A DNA stretch of 64,000 bases from Corallococcus macrosporus DSM 14697 (GTDB lineage Bacteria; Myxococcota; Myxococcia; Myxococcales; Myxococcaceae): assembly GCF_002305895.1 (NCBI RefSeq), contig NZ_CP022203.1, positions 2,768,501 through 2,832,500 of the forward strand. Reading direction: 5' to 3'. Made by a program: the position numbers and the translations under genes. This document shows positions 41,022-49,908 of this stretch, in pieces. Under the pieces are notes generated by a model that worked only from the letters and a program-made list of their open reading frames with translations, was not told where the DNA came from and searched no databases. Position 1 is the first letter of the stretch. Each line of letters begins with the position of its first letter.

Positions 41022-44000
41022 ATGGGTTCGCAGTCCGTCGTCACGCAGCGGCCACCGTGGGCCAAGCGCTCGCGCTGGCTCGTCGCGGCCATGCTGGTGA
41101 GCGCCGCGCTCGCCGGATGCAAGAAGGAGGAGGAGGCCCCCCAGACGCCCGCGTCCCAGGCGCCCGCCGCCACGCAGGCCGCGGATTCGGGGACGGAGGC
41201 CGTGGCGCACAAGCCCGTGCCGCCCACGCCCGAGGCGCTCACCCCCGTCGTCCGCGCGGTCTCCACGGGCGACACGCTGCCCCAGGAAGTCGTCATCGAG
41301 TTCCCCCGGGAGGTGCGCCCCCGCGACGGGGAGGTGCTGAAGGACACCGTCGTCACCCTCACCCCGGACGTGCCGGGCAGCCTCTCCTGGTCCTCCCTGT
41401 CCACGCTGACCTTCACGCCGTCGGGCGCGGGCTTCGCGTTCGACACGAAGTACACCGTGTCGCTGGCGTCGGTGGGGTTGGACTCGGGCGTGGTGAAGCC
41501 GCCCGTGGCGGGGGACTGGTCGCACGCGTTCACCACGCCGCCCTTCCAGTTCGTCCGCCTGGTGCCGCGTCAGCTCGACACGGTGAAGGGCCGCGTGGAG
41601 GTGGACGCCGTCTTCTCCGGCCCCGTGGACATCGCCGCGGTGCGCTCGCGGGCGAGCTTCCGCGTGGGGGGCCAGGCCGTGGGCGACGTGAAGTGGCGCA
41701 CCCTGCCCACCCAGCGCAACGCCGCCAGCGCGCAGCTCACCAGCGGGCTGCTCAAGCAGGGCCGCACCGTGGACTTCAGCCTCCAGGCGGGGCTGCCCGC
41801 CGCGGCGCGGGCGAAGACGACGGCCCCCGCGGCGAAGAGCGCGTTCGAGCTGCGCGCGGGCAAGCGCATGGACATCACCCGGGTGTCGGTGGAGCAGGGC
41901 AGCACCGGCTCCTACATCGAGGTGAGCTGCCGGGACGTGGACGGCGCCGCGCCACCCTCGCCGCGCGAGACGGAAGGGTATGACCCGTACTACTGGGACC
42001 ACCGCAACAAGGGCTGCACGCTGGATGACGGCGTCGCCGCGGAGTCCATCCACCTGACGCCGGCCGTCAAATTCTCCGTCGCGCCGTCGCGCCGCGGCTT
42101 CCGCATCTTCGGCGACTTCAAGCGCGGCTCCTACGCCCTGCGCATCGACGCGGGGACGACGTCGGTGGGCGGCGGCGCGCTGCTGGCCACCTTCGAGGAG
42201 GCCTTCGCCGTGCCCGCGCGCCCCCCGCAGCTCTCCTTCGCGACCAGCGGCCGCTACCTGCCGCGCAGCGCGTGGCGCAACCTGCCGCTGCAGCACCTCA
42301 ACCTGGACTCGGTGGAGCTCACCGTCCGCAACGTGCCGCCGGAGAACCTCGTCTTCTGGATGAGCGACGACCACCGCGAGCGCGCGGACGAGCGCACCTC
42401 CAACGTGGTGGCGAAGCGCACGCTGGCCCTCAAGTCCACGCCGGACACGCTGGTCACCACCTACGTGGACGTGGCCAGCCTGGTGCCCGCGAACACCAAG
42501 GGCCTGGTGGAGATCACCGCGAGGAGCTCGCACCACGCCGCGGCCAGCCGCATCCTCCTCACCAACCTGAGCCTGGTGGCCAAGCGAGGCGCGCCCGCGC
42601 CGGGGTCCACCGACGTTGGCGAGGTGTGGGTGTGGGCGCTGGGCATCGAGAGCACCGACCCGCTGTCGGGCGTGGAGGTGTCGCTGGTGAAGAAGAGCGG
42701 CGAGGTGGTGGCGCGCTGCACCACGGTGGCGGCGGACGGCTGCCGGCTCGTCGTCCCGGCGCCGGGCGTGGATGACAGCGCGCCCTTCGCGCTCATCGCC
42801 CGTGACGGCGAGGAGCTGACGTACCTCAAGTACAGCGAGCTGAAGACGGAGATCGCCAACGCGGACGTGCAGGGCGAGCCCTACCGGCTGGAGCGGCCCT
42901 ACCGGGCGTCGCTGTGGTCGGACCGGGGTGTGTACCGTCCCGGCGACACCGCGCACCTCGCCGCGGTGCTGCGCGGCCAGGACGACAAGGCGCCGCCGGC
43001 GGGCATGCCGGTGGAGCTGGTGGTGGTGGACCCGCGCGAGCGCGAGCTGAAGAAGGTGTCGCTGAAGACGAACGAGGCGGGCCTGGTGGCGCTGGACCTG
43101 CCCTTCGACGCCTTCCAGGACACGGGCAGCTACCGCGTGGGGCTGAAGGTCGCCGACCGCGAGGTGGCCCACTACGTCGTCAACGTGGAGGAGTTCGTCC
43201 CCGAGCGCATGAAGGTGGAGGCGCGCACGGAGCAGGCCGGCTACCTCCAGGGTGAGGAGATTCCGGTGGGCGTGGAGGCCGCGTACCTCTTCGGCGGTTC
43301 GGCGGAGGGCAGCAAGGTGGAGCTGGCCTGCCGGCTGGTCCCGTCCGCCTTCAAGCCGAAGGAGAACGCGCAGTACGCCTACGGCCTGTGGCGCCAGGAC
43401 GGCAGCGAGCCCCGCCCCGTCACGCTGGGCCTGGTGCAGGGCGCGCTGGACGCGAAGGGGCAGGCGGTGCTGCGGTGCCCGGCCCAGGGCGCCATGGGGG
43501 CGCTGCGGGGCGCGGGGGAGCTGAGCGCGCTGGCCAGCGTCTTCGAGTCCGGCAGCGGCCGCTCCACCGTGGGGCGCGTGTCGGTGCCCGTGCACCCGGA
43601 GGCCTACTACGTGGGCCTCCAGGGCAGCACGCGGAAGGTGTCGGCGGGCAAGCCCTTCACGGTGAAGGGCGTGGTGGTGGACTGGAACGGGAAGCTCGTC
43701 ACCGCCGCGGACAAGGCGCCCAAGTCGGTGGAGGTGGAGTACCTGCGCCTGGAGGAGGAGTACGGCTCCTTCTACGACGAGAACGAGGGCTATGAGCGCT
43801 ACCAGCGCTACCTGCGGCCGGTGCGCGAGGGCAGCGCCAAGGTGGCGGTGAAGGACGGCCGCTTCTCGCTGGATGTGACGCCGGGCGGGGACTCCGCGGG
43901 CTACATCGTGCGCGTGCGCTCGGGTGGGGCCCAGACGGACCTGGAGCTGGAAGGGGAGGGCCGCTACTACTGGTGGGGCGAGGGCTCGCGCGTGGACCAG

Positions 44001-46760
44001 ACGCCGCGTCCGCTCAAGCCCGCCTCGCTGGACCTGGCGCTGCCGGCGAAGGGGCGCGTGGGGCAGGCCATCACCGTGAAGGTGAAGGCGCCGTACAAGG
44101 GCCGCATGCTCTTCACCGCGGAGACGGACCGCGTGCTCGCGTCCGACTGGGTGGCGGTGGAGCCCGGCGAGGTGACGTGGAGCTTCACGCCGACCGCGTA
44201 CGCGCCCAACGTGTACGTGAGCACCTTCCTGGTGAAGGACCCGCACCTGGAGTCCGCGGAGGCCTTCATGCCGGACCGCGCCTTCGGCGTGGGCAACGTC
44301 GCGCTGGAGCCGGTGGAGTACACGCAGTCGGTGACGCTGAACGTGCCCAGGGAGGTGCGCTCCAACGACACCCTCACGGTGGACCTGGCGCTGGGCCCGC
44401 AGGAGGGGCCCACCTTCGCCACCGTGGCCGTGGTGGACGAGGGCATCCTCTCCCTCACGCGCTTCCAGAGCCCGGACCCGCAGAAGCAGCTCTTCGCCAA
44501 GCGGGCGCTGGGCGTGGAGACCTACGAGACGCTGGGCTGGACCTTGCTGGTGCCTCCGGGCGGCGCGTCCCGCTCCACCGGTGGTGACGGCGACGGCGGC
44601 GCGGAGGGCCGCGTGCAGCCCGTCAAGCCGGTGGCGCTGTGGAGCGGCGTGGTGCCGGTGCCGTCCAACGGCAAGCTGCGCGTGCCCTTCAAGCTGCCCC
44701 AGTACCGCGGCGCGCTGCGGGTGATGGTGGTGACGGCGGGCCCGCGGCGCATCGGCCGCGCCAGCGCCCAGGTGCTGGTGCGCGACCCGCTGGTGCTCCA
44801 GACGACGCTGCCCCGCTTCCTCACGCAGCACGACGAAATCCAGGTGCCCGTCTTCGTCACCAACCTGTCCGGCAAGGCGCAGGACGTGAAGGTGACGCTC
44901 GACGCGGAGTCGCTGCCGGTGCCGGGGCTGGTGATGCCCGCGCAGACCGGCTCGCCGCTCCAGCTCCTGGGCAAGCGCGAGGGCACGGCGCGGGTGGCGG
45001 ACGGCAAGTCCCACACCTTCGTCTTCCAGGCCCGCGCGGTGCAGGCGGTGGGCGCGGCGCGGCTGTCGGTGACGGTGGAGGGCGGCGGCCATACCTCGCG
45101 CGAGTCGCTGGACGTGCCGCTGTCCCCGGCCGGTCCGCGCGAGCGCCGGGTGCAGCAGATTGAGCTGGCGCAGGGGACGACGGACCTGGCGCAGTACCTC
45201 CAGGGCTGGGTGCCCACGACGGAGCGCTCCACGGTGTGGGTGACGGCCAACCCGTACGCGCGCTCGCTCCAGCACCTCTCCTACCTGGTGCAGTACCCCT
45301 ACGGCTGCGTGGAGCAGACGACGTCCTCCACCCGGCCGCTGCTGTACGTGTCCGAGCTGGTGGACGACGTGGACCCCACCCTGACGAAGCGCGCGTCCGT
45401 GGGGGACATGGCGCTGGCGGGCATCAACCGCGTCCTGTCCATGCAGACGCCGTCCGGCGGCTTCGGCTACTGGCCCGGCTCCACCGAGCCGGTGGACTGG
45501 GGCTCGGCGTACGCCACGCACATGCTGCTGGACGCGCAGAAGCTGAAGTACCCCGTGCCGCAGGACCGGCTGAACGACGCCCTCACGTGGATGTCCAACG
45601 AGCTGAACACGTTCGAGCGCCGGGAAGGCCGCCGCAATGGGTACAGCGAGAGCGCCGAGGCCTACATGCACTACGTCCTGTCCTCGGCCGGCAAGGGCCG
45701 CAAGGCGCGCGTGCAGAAGCTGGTGGACGCGCTGGCGGAGCAGGCGGCCAAGAAGACGCTCACCGGCGAGGAGAAGGAGCGCGACTACATGCTGAAGGCC
45801 GCGCTGTGGCTGGCGGGTGACCGCCGCTACGAGAAGGAGCTGCGCAACCCCGACCTGTCCCCCGTCACGGACGAGCGGCGCAACGACTGGTCCTTCTATT
45901 CGGACCGGCGCCGCCGCGGCTTCATGCTGAGCACCTTCCAGGACCTGTTCGGCAAGGACGCGGCGGGCGAGCCGCTGGCGCGCATGGTGGCGGAGTCCCT
46001 CCAGGCGCATCACAGCAGCTGGTACACGACGCAGGAGCTGGTGTGGGGCATCACCGGCCTGGGCAAGCGGCTCCAGGGGACGTCCTCCCAGTTCTCCGCG
46101 CCGGTGCTGAAGGCCGACGGCAAGGTGCAGACGCCGGTGCAGGACAAGGCGGCGCGCGCGTCCGACAGGACGTGGGCCCTGGCCCGGGCCAGCGAGCGGC
46201 AGGGCCTCCAGTTGGAGGTGGCCTCCAAGGACGAGGGGAAGCTGTACCTCGTGCTCAGCAGCGAGGGCGTTCGCACCGACAGCAAGCCGCGCACTGGCGG
46301 CGAGGGTCTGGCGCTCACCCGCACCTGGCGCAAGCTGGACGGCACGGCGCTGAACCTGGGGCAGTCGCCGGTGGCGCTGGCGGACCTCGTCTACGTGGAG
46401 CTTGAGATTCGCAACACCACGGCGGAGCGCGTGCAGAACATCGCCCTGGTGGACCGGCTGCCGGCGGGCTGGGAAATCGAGAACGCGCGGCTGGGCCGGG
46501 GCGGCTCCGCGGACTGGGTGGACCCGGCGTCGCTGTGGTCCGCGGACTACGTGAACATCCGCGACGACCGGATGGAGGTCTTCGGCAGCCTGGGGCCTCG
46601 CGAGTCCAAGAAGGTCGTCTACACGGTGCGCGCGGTGACGGCGGGCGCCTTCACGCTGCCGTCCGCGGAGGCCGAGGCCATGTACGACCCGCGCCTGTGG
46701 GCGCGTGAGCCGGGCCGGACGGTGCAGGTGTCCGGGCCGTGGAAGGACAACCTGCTGTAG
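41022..46760 (+). CDS. yfhM: Alpha-2-macroglobulin family lipoprotein with thioester
   Basis: 1912-aa bacterial macroglobulin, thought to trap foreign proteases at the cell surface or periplasm. Lipobox 'LVSAALAGC' gives Cys33 with Lys-Lys after it. Family parts: macroglobulin domains with 'YRPGDTAHLAAVLRGQD' and 'TAYAPNVYVSTFLVK', the A2M domain 'VVDEGILSLTRFQSPDP', and the thioester loop 'YPYGCVEQTTSSTRPLL' (C-x-E-Q, Cys1429), followed by the thioester helical barrel ('MQTPSGGFGYWPGSTEP') and a C-terminal receptor-like domain. ATG at 41022 has a textbook GGAGG. Penicillin-binding protein 1C lies downstream, as in E. coli. Confidence 0.94.
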   Translation: MGSQSVVTQRPPWAKRSRWLVAAMLVSAALAGCKKEEEAPQTPASQAPAATQAADSGTEAVAHKPVPPTPEALTPVVRAVSTGDTLPQEVVIEFPREVRPRDGEVLKDTVVTLTPDVPGSLSWSSLSTLTFTPSGAGFAFDTKYTVSLASVGLDSGVVKPPVAGDWSHAFTTPPFQFVRLVPRQLDTVKGRVEVDAVFSGPVDIAAVRSRASFRVGGQAVGDVKWRTLPTQRNAASAQLTSGLLKQGRTVDFSLQAGLPAAARAKTTAPAAKSAFELRAGKRMDITRVSVEQGSTGSYIEVSCRDVDGAAPPSPRETEGYDPYYWDHRNKGCTLDDGVAAESIHLTPAVKFSVAPSRRGFRIFGDFKRGSYALRIDAGTTSVGGGALLATFEEAFAVPARPPQLSFATSGRYLPRSAWRNLPLQHLNLDSVELTVRNVPPENLVFWMSDDHRERADERTSNVVAKRTLALKSTPDTLVTTYVDVASLVPANTKGLVEITARSSHHAAASRILLTNLSLVAKRGAPAPGSTDVGEVWVWALGIESTDPLSGVEVSLVKKSGEVVARCTTVAADGCRLVVPAPGVDDSAPFALIARDGEELTYLKYSELKTEIANADVQGEPYRLERPYRASLWSDRGVYRPGDTAHLAAVLRGQDDKAPPAGMPVELVVVDPRERELKKVSLKTNEAGLVALDLPFDAFQDTGSYRVGLKVADREVAHYVVNVEEFVPERMKVEARTEQAGYLQGEEIPVGVEAAYLFGGSAEGSKVELACRLVPSAFKPKENAQYAYGLWRQDGSEPRPVTLGLVQGALDAKGQAVLRCPAQGAMGALRGAGELSALASVFESGSGRSTVGRVSVPVHPEAYYVGLQGSTRKVSAGKPFTVKGVVVDWNGKLVTAADKAPKSVEVEYLRLEEEYGSFYDENEGYERYQRYLRPVREGSAKVAVKDGRFSLDVTPGGDSAGYIVRVRSGGAQTDLELEGEGRYYWWGEGSRVDQTPRPLKPASLDLALPAKGRVGQAITVKVKAPYKGRMLFTAETDRVLASDWVAVEPGEVTWSFTPTAYAPNVYVSTFLVKDPHLESAEAFMPDRAFGVGNVALEPVEYTQSVTLNVPREVRSNDTLTVDLALGPQEGPTFATVAVVDEGILSLTRFQSPDPQKQLFAKRALGVETYETLGWTLLVPPGGASRSTGGDGDGGAEGRVQPVKPVALWSGVVPVPSNGKLRVPFKLPQYRGALRVMVVTAGPRRIGRASAQVLVRDPLVLQTTLPRFLTQHDEIQVPVFVTNLSGKAQDVKVTLDAESLPVPGLVMPAQTGSPLQLLGKREGTARVADGKSHTFVFQARAVQAVGAARLSVTVEGGGHTSRESLDVPLSPAGPRERRVQQIELAQGTTDLAQYLQGWVPTTERSTVWVTANPYARSLQHLSYLVQYPYGCVEQTTSSTRPLLYVSELVDDVDPTLTKRASVGDMALAGINRVLSMQTPSGGFGYWPGSTEPVDWGSAYATHMLLDAQKLKYPVPQDRLNDALTWMSNELNTFERREGRRNGYSESAEAYMHYVLSSAGKGRKARVQKLVDALAEQAAKKTLTGEEKERDYMLKAALWLAGDRRYEKELRNPDLSPVTDERRNDWSFYSDRRRRGFMLSTFQDLFGKDAAGEPLARMVAESLQAHHSSWYTTQELVWGITGLGKRLQGTSSQFSAPVLKADGKVQTPVQDKAARASDRTWALARASERQGLQLEVASKDEGKLYLVLSSEGVRTDSKPRTGGEGLALTRTWRKLDGTALNLGQSPVALADLVYVELEIRNTTAERVQNIALVDRLPAGWEIENARLGRGGSADWVDPASLWSADYVNIRDDRMEVFGSLGPRESKKVVYTVRAVTAGAFTLPSAEAEAMYDPRLWAREPGRTVQVSGPWKDNLL

Positions 46761-46768
46761 CGCGCGGC

Positions 46769-46800
46769 GTGGGAGGCGCTCCTAGTCGAGCGTCTCCCAC
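46769..46800. terminator. Bidirectional hairpin between convergent genes
   Basis: A 12-bp stem (one G-U/C-A position) around CCTAGTCG, including the stop codon of the minus-strand PLD-like gene and ending the macroglobulin transcript. GC-rich, without a T-tract. Confidence 0.55.
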
Positions 46801-47465
46801 AGCGCGTCGAACGCGCGGCTGAAGGGCCGCACCAGCCGCGCGTCGTCGGACACCAGGACGTTCTCGTGGTTGTACTCCGCCGCCGAGCGCGTCCAGTTGT
46901 AGCTGCCCGTCACCAGGCGCAGCCGGTCGAACACGGCGAACTTGTGGTGCATGTGGGCGGACGTCCTGTCCAGGCGGACGGGGATGCCGGCGTCGCTCAG
47001 CCGCTCCATGTCGGAGCCCGGGTCCATGGCCTTGTCATCGTCACTCACCATCCGCAGCCGCACGCCGCGCCGGTGCGCCTCCAGCAGCGCGCGGGTGATG
47101 CGGTCATCCGTCACCGTGAAGACGCAGACGTCAATGGAGCCACGCGCCGACTGGACTTGCTGGAGGATGGCGTTGAGCGGCCCCTCGCCCGGGGAGAAGT
47201 GCGCTTCCATGCGCGACGTCTCCTCGGGCTCGGGCGCGTGCAGCGCCTGCACCGTCTCCTCCAGCCAGGAGATGACCTCCCGGGAGCGGGTGTCCTTCAT
47301 GGACGCGCGCGCCAGGGCGAAGGCGCGGGAGCGGAAGAGGGTGAGCAGGGCCTCGCCTGCCCGCCGCTCCGCCAGGACGGCCTGCAAGGCCTGCCGCTCC
47401 GTGGGCGTCAGCCGCCTGTCGTCGAGGATGGACGTCAGGATGGCGTCGATTTCAAGGGCTTTCAT
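46782..47465 (-). CDS. Phospholipase D-like protein with one HKD motif
   Basis: 227 aa, no signal peptide. The C-terminal half is a PLD-like domain: 'ARGSIDVCVFTVTDDRITRA', 'LLEAHRRGVRLRMVSDD', and H-x-K-x4-D at 173-180 in 'HMHHKFAVFD', followed by 'LRLVTGSYNWTRSAAEYNHE'. One HKD motif implies a dimer, as in Nuc/PLD6-type nucleases or phosphodiesterases. The N-terminal 100 residues are helical and not recognised. ATG at 47465; a further in-frame ATG at 47477 is possible. It is divergent from pbpC with nearly touching starts. Confidence 0.86.
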   Translation of the reverse strand: MKALEIDAILTSILDDRRLTPTERQALQAVLAERRAGEALLTLFRSRAFALARASMKDTRSREVISWLEETVQALHAPEPEETSRMEAHFSPGEGPLNAILQQVQSARGSIDVCVFTVTDDRITRALLEAHRRGVRLRMVSDDDKAMDPGSDMERLSDAGIPVRLDRTSAHMHHKFAVFDRLRLVTGSYNWTRSAAEYNHENVLVSDDARLVRPFSRAFDALWETLD

Positions 47466-47498
47466 CGCGCGTAGCATATGCCAGGGATTCACCGCCTC

Positions 47499-49868
47499 AT
47501 GAGCCGTGCCCGTCGAATCACCCGCAAGCTGCTGCCCTTCGGCCTGGGCGCGCTCGTCCTGCTCGCCGCCGCGTGGGTGGCGGCGTGGCGGGTGCCGCTG
47601 CCGGCCCGCCTCCATGCGCCCGCCTCGGTGGTGATGGAGTACCGGGACGGCACGCCGGCCCACGTCTTCCTCGCCCCGGACGAGCGCTGGCGCATCCCCA
47701 CGGTGCCGGAGCGCGTGGACCCCGACTACGTCCAGGCGCTGCTGGCCCTGGAGGACAAGCGCTTCTTCCACCACCCGGGCGTGGATCCGCTGGCGGTGGT
47801 GCGCGCCGCGGCGCGCAACCTGTCCACGGGGCGGCGGGTGTCGGGCGCCTCCACCCTGACGATGCAGCTCGTCCGCGTGCTGGAGCCGCGGCCTCGCACC
47901 TTCCCGTCGAAAATCATCGAGTCCTTCCGGGCCTTGCAACTGGAGGTGCGGCTGTCCAAGCAGGAGGTGCTCGCGGCCTACCTCCAGTTCGTCCCTTACG
48001 GGCGCAACGTGGAGGGCGTGGAGGCGGCGGCGCTCGCGTACTTCGGCCACACGGCGGCGCACCTGAGCCCGGCGGAGATTTCCACGCTGCTGGCGGTGCC
48101 GCAGAACCCCAACCGGCGCTTCCCGTCGCCGCGGAACACGGCGCGCCTGAAGGCGGCCCGGGACGGCGTGGCGAAGCGGTTGCTGGACGCGGACGCGCTG
48201 CCCCGGGGGCCGCGGGCGGCCCGGGTGTCCGCGGAGACGGTGCTGCGCCAGGTGCGCGCCACGGCGGTGCCCAGGGACCTGACGCCCTTTCCCCGCGAGG
48301 CGCCGCACGTGGCGGTGTGGCTGCGCGCGCGGCATCCGGAGCGGGCGCGGCTGCGCACCACGCTGGAGGCCGGCTCGCAGCGGATGGTGGAGCGGCTGAT
48401 GCGGGACGCGGCGGTGGGCCTGGCGCCGCGGGGCATCCACAACGGCGCGGCGGTGGTGGTGGACCGGCAGCAGGCGGAGGTGCTCGCGCTGGTGGGCAAC
48501 TTCGACTTCTTCGACGCGCGGCACGGCGGGCAGATTGTGGGCTTCGCCACGCCGCGCTCGCCGGGCTCGGCGCTCAAGCCCCTGCTGTACGCCATGGGCA
48601 TCGACCTGGGGATGGTGGGGCCGGAGCACCTGATCGCGGACGTGCCCACGGCCTACGGCGGCTATGCGCCGCGCAACTTCGACGGCCGCTTCCAGGGGCT
48701 GGTGCGCCTGGAGTACGCGCTGTCCCAGTCGCTCAACATGCCCTTCGTGCGGCTGCTGGAGCGCGTGGGCGTGGAGCGCTTCCTGGGCGCCCTGCGCGCG
48801 GCGGGCGTCACCAGCCTGGTGCAGGAGCCCGGCTACTACGGCCTGTCCGCGGCGGTGGGCGGCATCGAGCTGACGCCGCTGGAGCTCGCGGGCGTCTACG
48901 CGGCGCTGGCGGGGGACGGGCGCGCGCCCACGCTCCGGCTCCTCCGGGAGGAGCCGCCGGGCGCGCCGGTGGAGGTGATGTCTCCTGGGGCGGCGTGGCT
49001 GACGCGCCAGGCGCTGTCCCTGAAGGACAGGCCGGACTTCCCGGCGCGCCGGCGGCTGACGGGCATGCCGGCCCGGGTGCACTGGAAGACGGGGACCAGC
49101 TTCGGCCACCGCGACGCGTGGGCGGCGGGCTCGGGGCCCCGGCACACGGCCGTCGTCTGGCTGGGCAACTTCGACCACACGCCCAGCGTGCACCTGGTGG
49201 GCGCGGACGCGGCGGGGCCGGTGCTGTTCGACATCCTGGAGGGCGTGGGGCCGCGTGGCCTCAACGTGCCGGACGAGCAGACGCGCCCGCCGGAGGACCT
49301 GACCCCGGTGGAGGTCTGCGCCTACTCGGGGCACCTGCCGACCGACGCGTGCGTGCGGCGCAAGCACGTCTACGCGCGGCGCTCCGCGGTGCCCACCGCG
49401 CGCTGTCCGTACCACCAGCACGTGGAGGTGGACGTGGCCACGGGGCTGACGGTGGGGCCCCTGTGCCGGGCGGGGCGGAAGACGGAGACGCGGGTGTACG
49501 TGACGTGGCCGGCCACCATCCGCCGCTGGCTGGAGGAGCAGCACCGGCGCCTGCCGGAGCCGCCGCCCGCCGCGCCCGGCTGCGAGCCCGGCGGTGAGCG
49601 CGAGGCCCCCGCCATCGTGTCCCCGGCGCCGGGGCAGGTGGCCGTCCTGATTCCCGGCGTCCCAGCCTCGCGTCAGGAGGTGCCGCTGGAGGCGGAGGCG
49701 TCCCACGAGCGGGCGCTGACCTGGTTCGTGGACGGGGCGCTGCTGGGCACGGCGCGCGCCGACGAGCGCGTGTGGTGGACGCCCTCCGTGGGGACGCACG
49801 AGATTCTCGTCACGGATGACCGGGGGCTGAGCGCCAAGCGGACGCTGGAGGTCCGCATGCGGCGGTGA
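47499..49868 (+). CDS. pbpC: Penicillin-binding protein 1C (transglycosylase/transpeptidase)
   Basis: 789-aa inner-membrane peptidoglycan polymerase. One N-terminal membrane anchor, the GT51 domain with Glu85 in 'LALEDKRFFHHPGVDPLAVV' and 'SGASTLTMQLVR', then the transpeptidase with Ser357 in 'SPGSALKPLLY', 'SQSLNMPF' and 'WKTGTSFGHRDAW', and the PBP1C C-terminal domain ('VVSPAPGQVAVLIPGVP'-like stretch near 700). Found with the macroglobulin gene in many Gram-negatives, where it is proposed to mend the wall while macroglobulin traps proteases. ATG at 47499; 47478 is an alternative. Confidence 0.93.
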   Translation: MSRARRITRKLLPFGLGALVLLAAAWVAAWRVPLPARLHAPASVVMEYRDGTPAHVFLAPDERWRIPTVPERVDPDYVQALLALEDKRFFHHPGVDPLAVVRAAARNLSTGRRVSGASTLTMQLVRVLEPRPRTFPSKIIESFRALQLEVRLSKQEVLAAYLQFVPYGRNVEGVEAAALAYFGHTAAHLSPAEISTLLAVPQNPNRRFPSPRNTARLKAARDGVAKRLLDADALPRGPRAARVSAETVLRQVRATAVPRDLTPFPREAPHVAVWLRARHPERARLRTTLEAGSQRMVERLMRDAAVGLAPRGIHNGAAVVVDRQQAEVLALVGNFDFFDARHGGQIVGFATPRSPGSALKPLLYAMGIDLGMVGPEHLIADVPTAYGGYAPRNFDGRFQGLVRLEYALSQSLNMPFVRLLERVGVERFLGALRAAGVTSLVQEPGYYGLSAAVGGIELTPLELAGVYAALAGDGRAPTLRLLREEPPGAPVEVMSPGAAWLTRQALSLKDRPDFPARRRLTGMPARVHWKTGTSFGHRDAWAAGSGPRHTAVVWLGNFDHTPSVHLVGADAAGPVLFDILEGVGPRGLNVPDEQTRPPEDLTPVEVCAYSGHLPTDACVRRKHVYARRSAVPTARCPYHQHVEVDVATGLTVGPLCRAGRKTETRVYVTWPATIRRWLEEQHRRLPEPPPAAPGCEPGGEREAPAIVSPAPGQVAVLIPGVPASRQEVPLEAEASHERALTWFVDGALLGTARADERVWWTPSVGTHEILVTDDRGLSAKRTLEVRMRR

Positions 49869-49878
49869 AACGCAGCGC

Positions 49879-49904
49879 GGCGCCCCCGGATGGCCGGGAG
49901 CGCC
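49879..49904. terminator. Bidirectional hairpin between pbpC and the CotH-family gene
   Basis: GGCGC-C-CCCGG and CCGGG-A-GCGCC arms with an ATGG loop, lying between convergent stop codons. No T-tract on either side. Confidence 0.5.
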
Positions 49905-49908
49905 GGGC

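Noticed and set aside
41004-46013. A 1669-codon minus-strand frame opposite the macroglobulin gene
   Set aside because: It mirrors the strong GC third-position bias of the real gene; no domains and no ribosome site.
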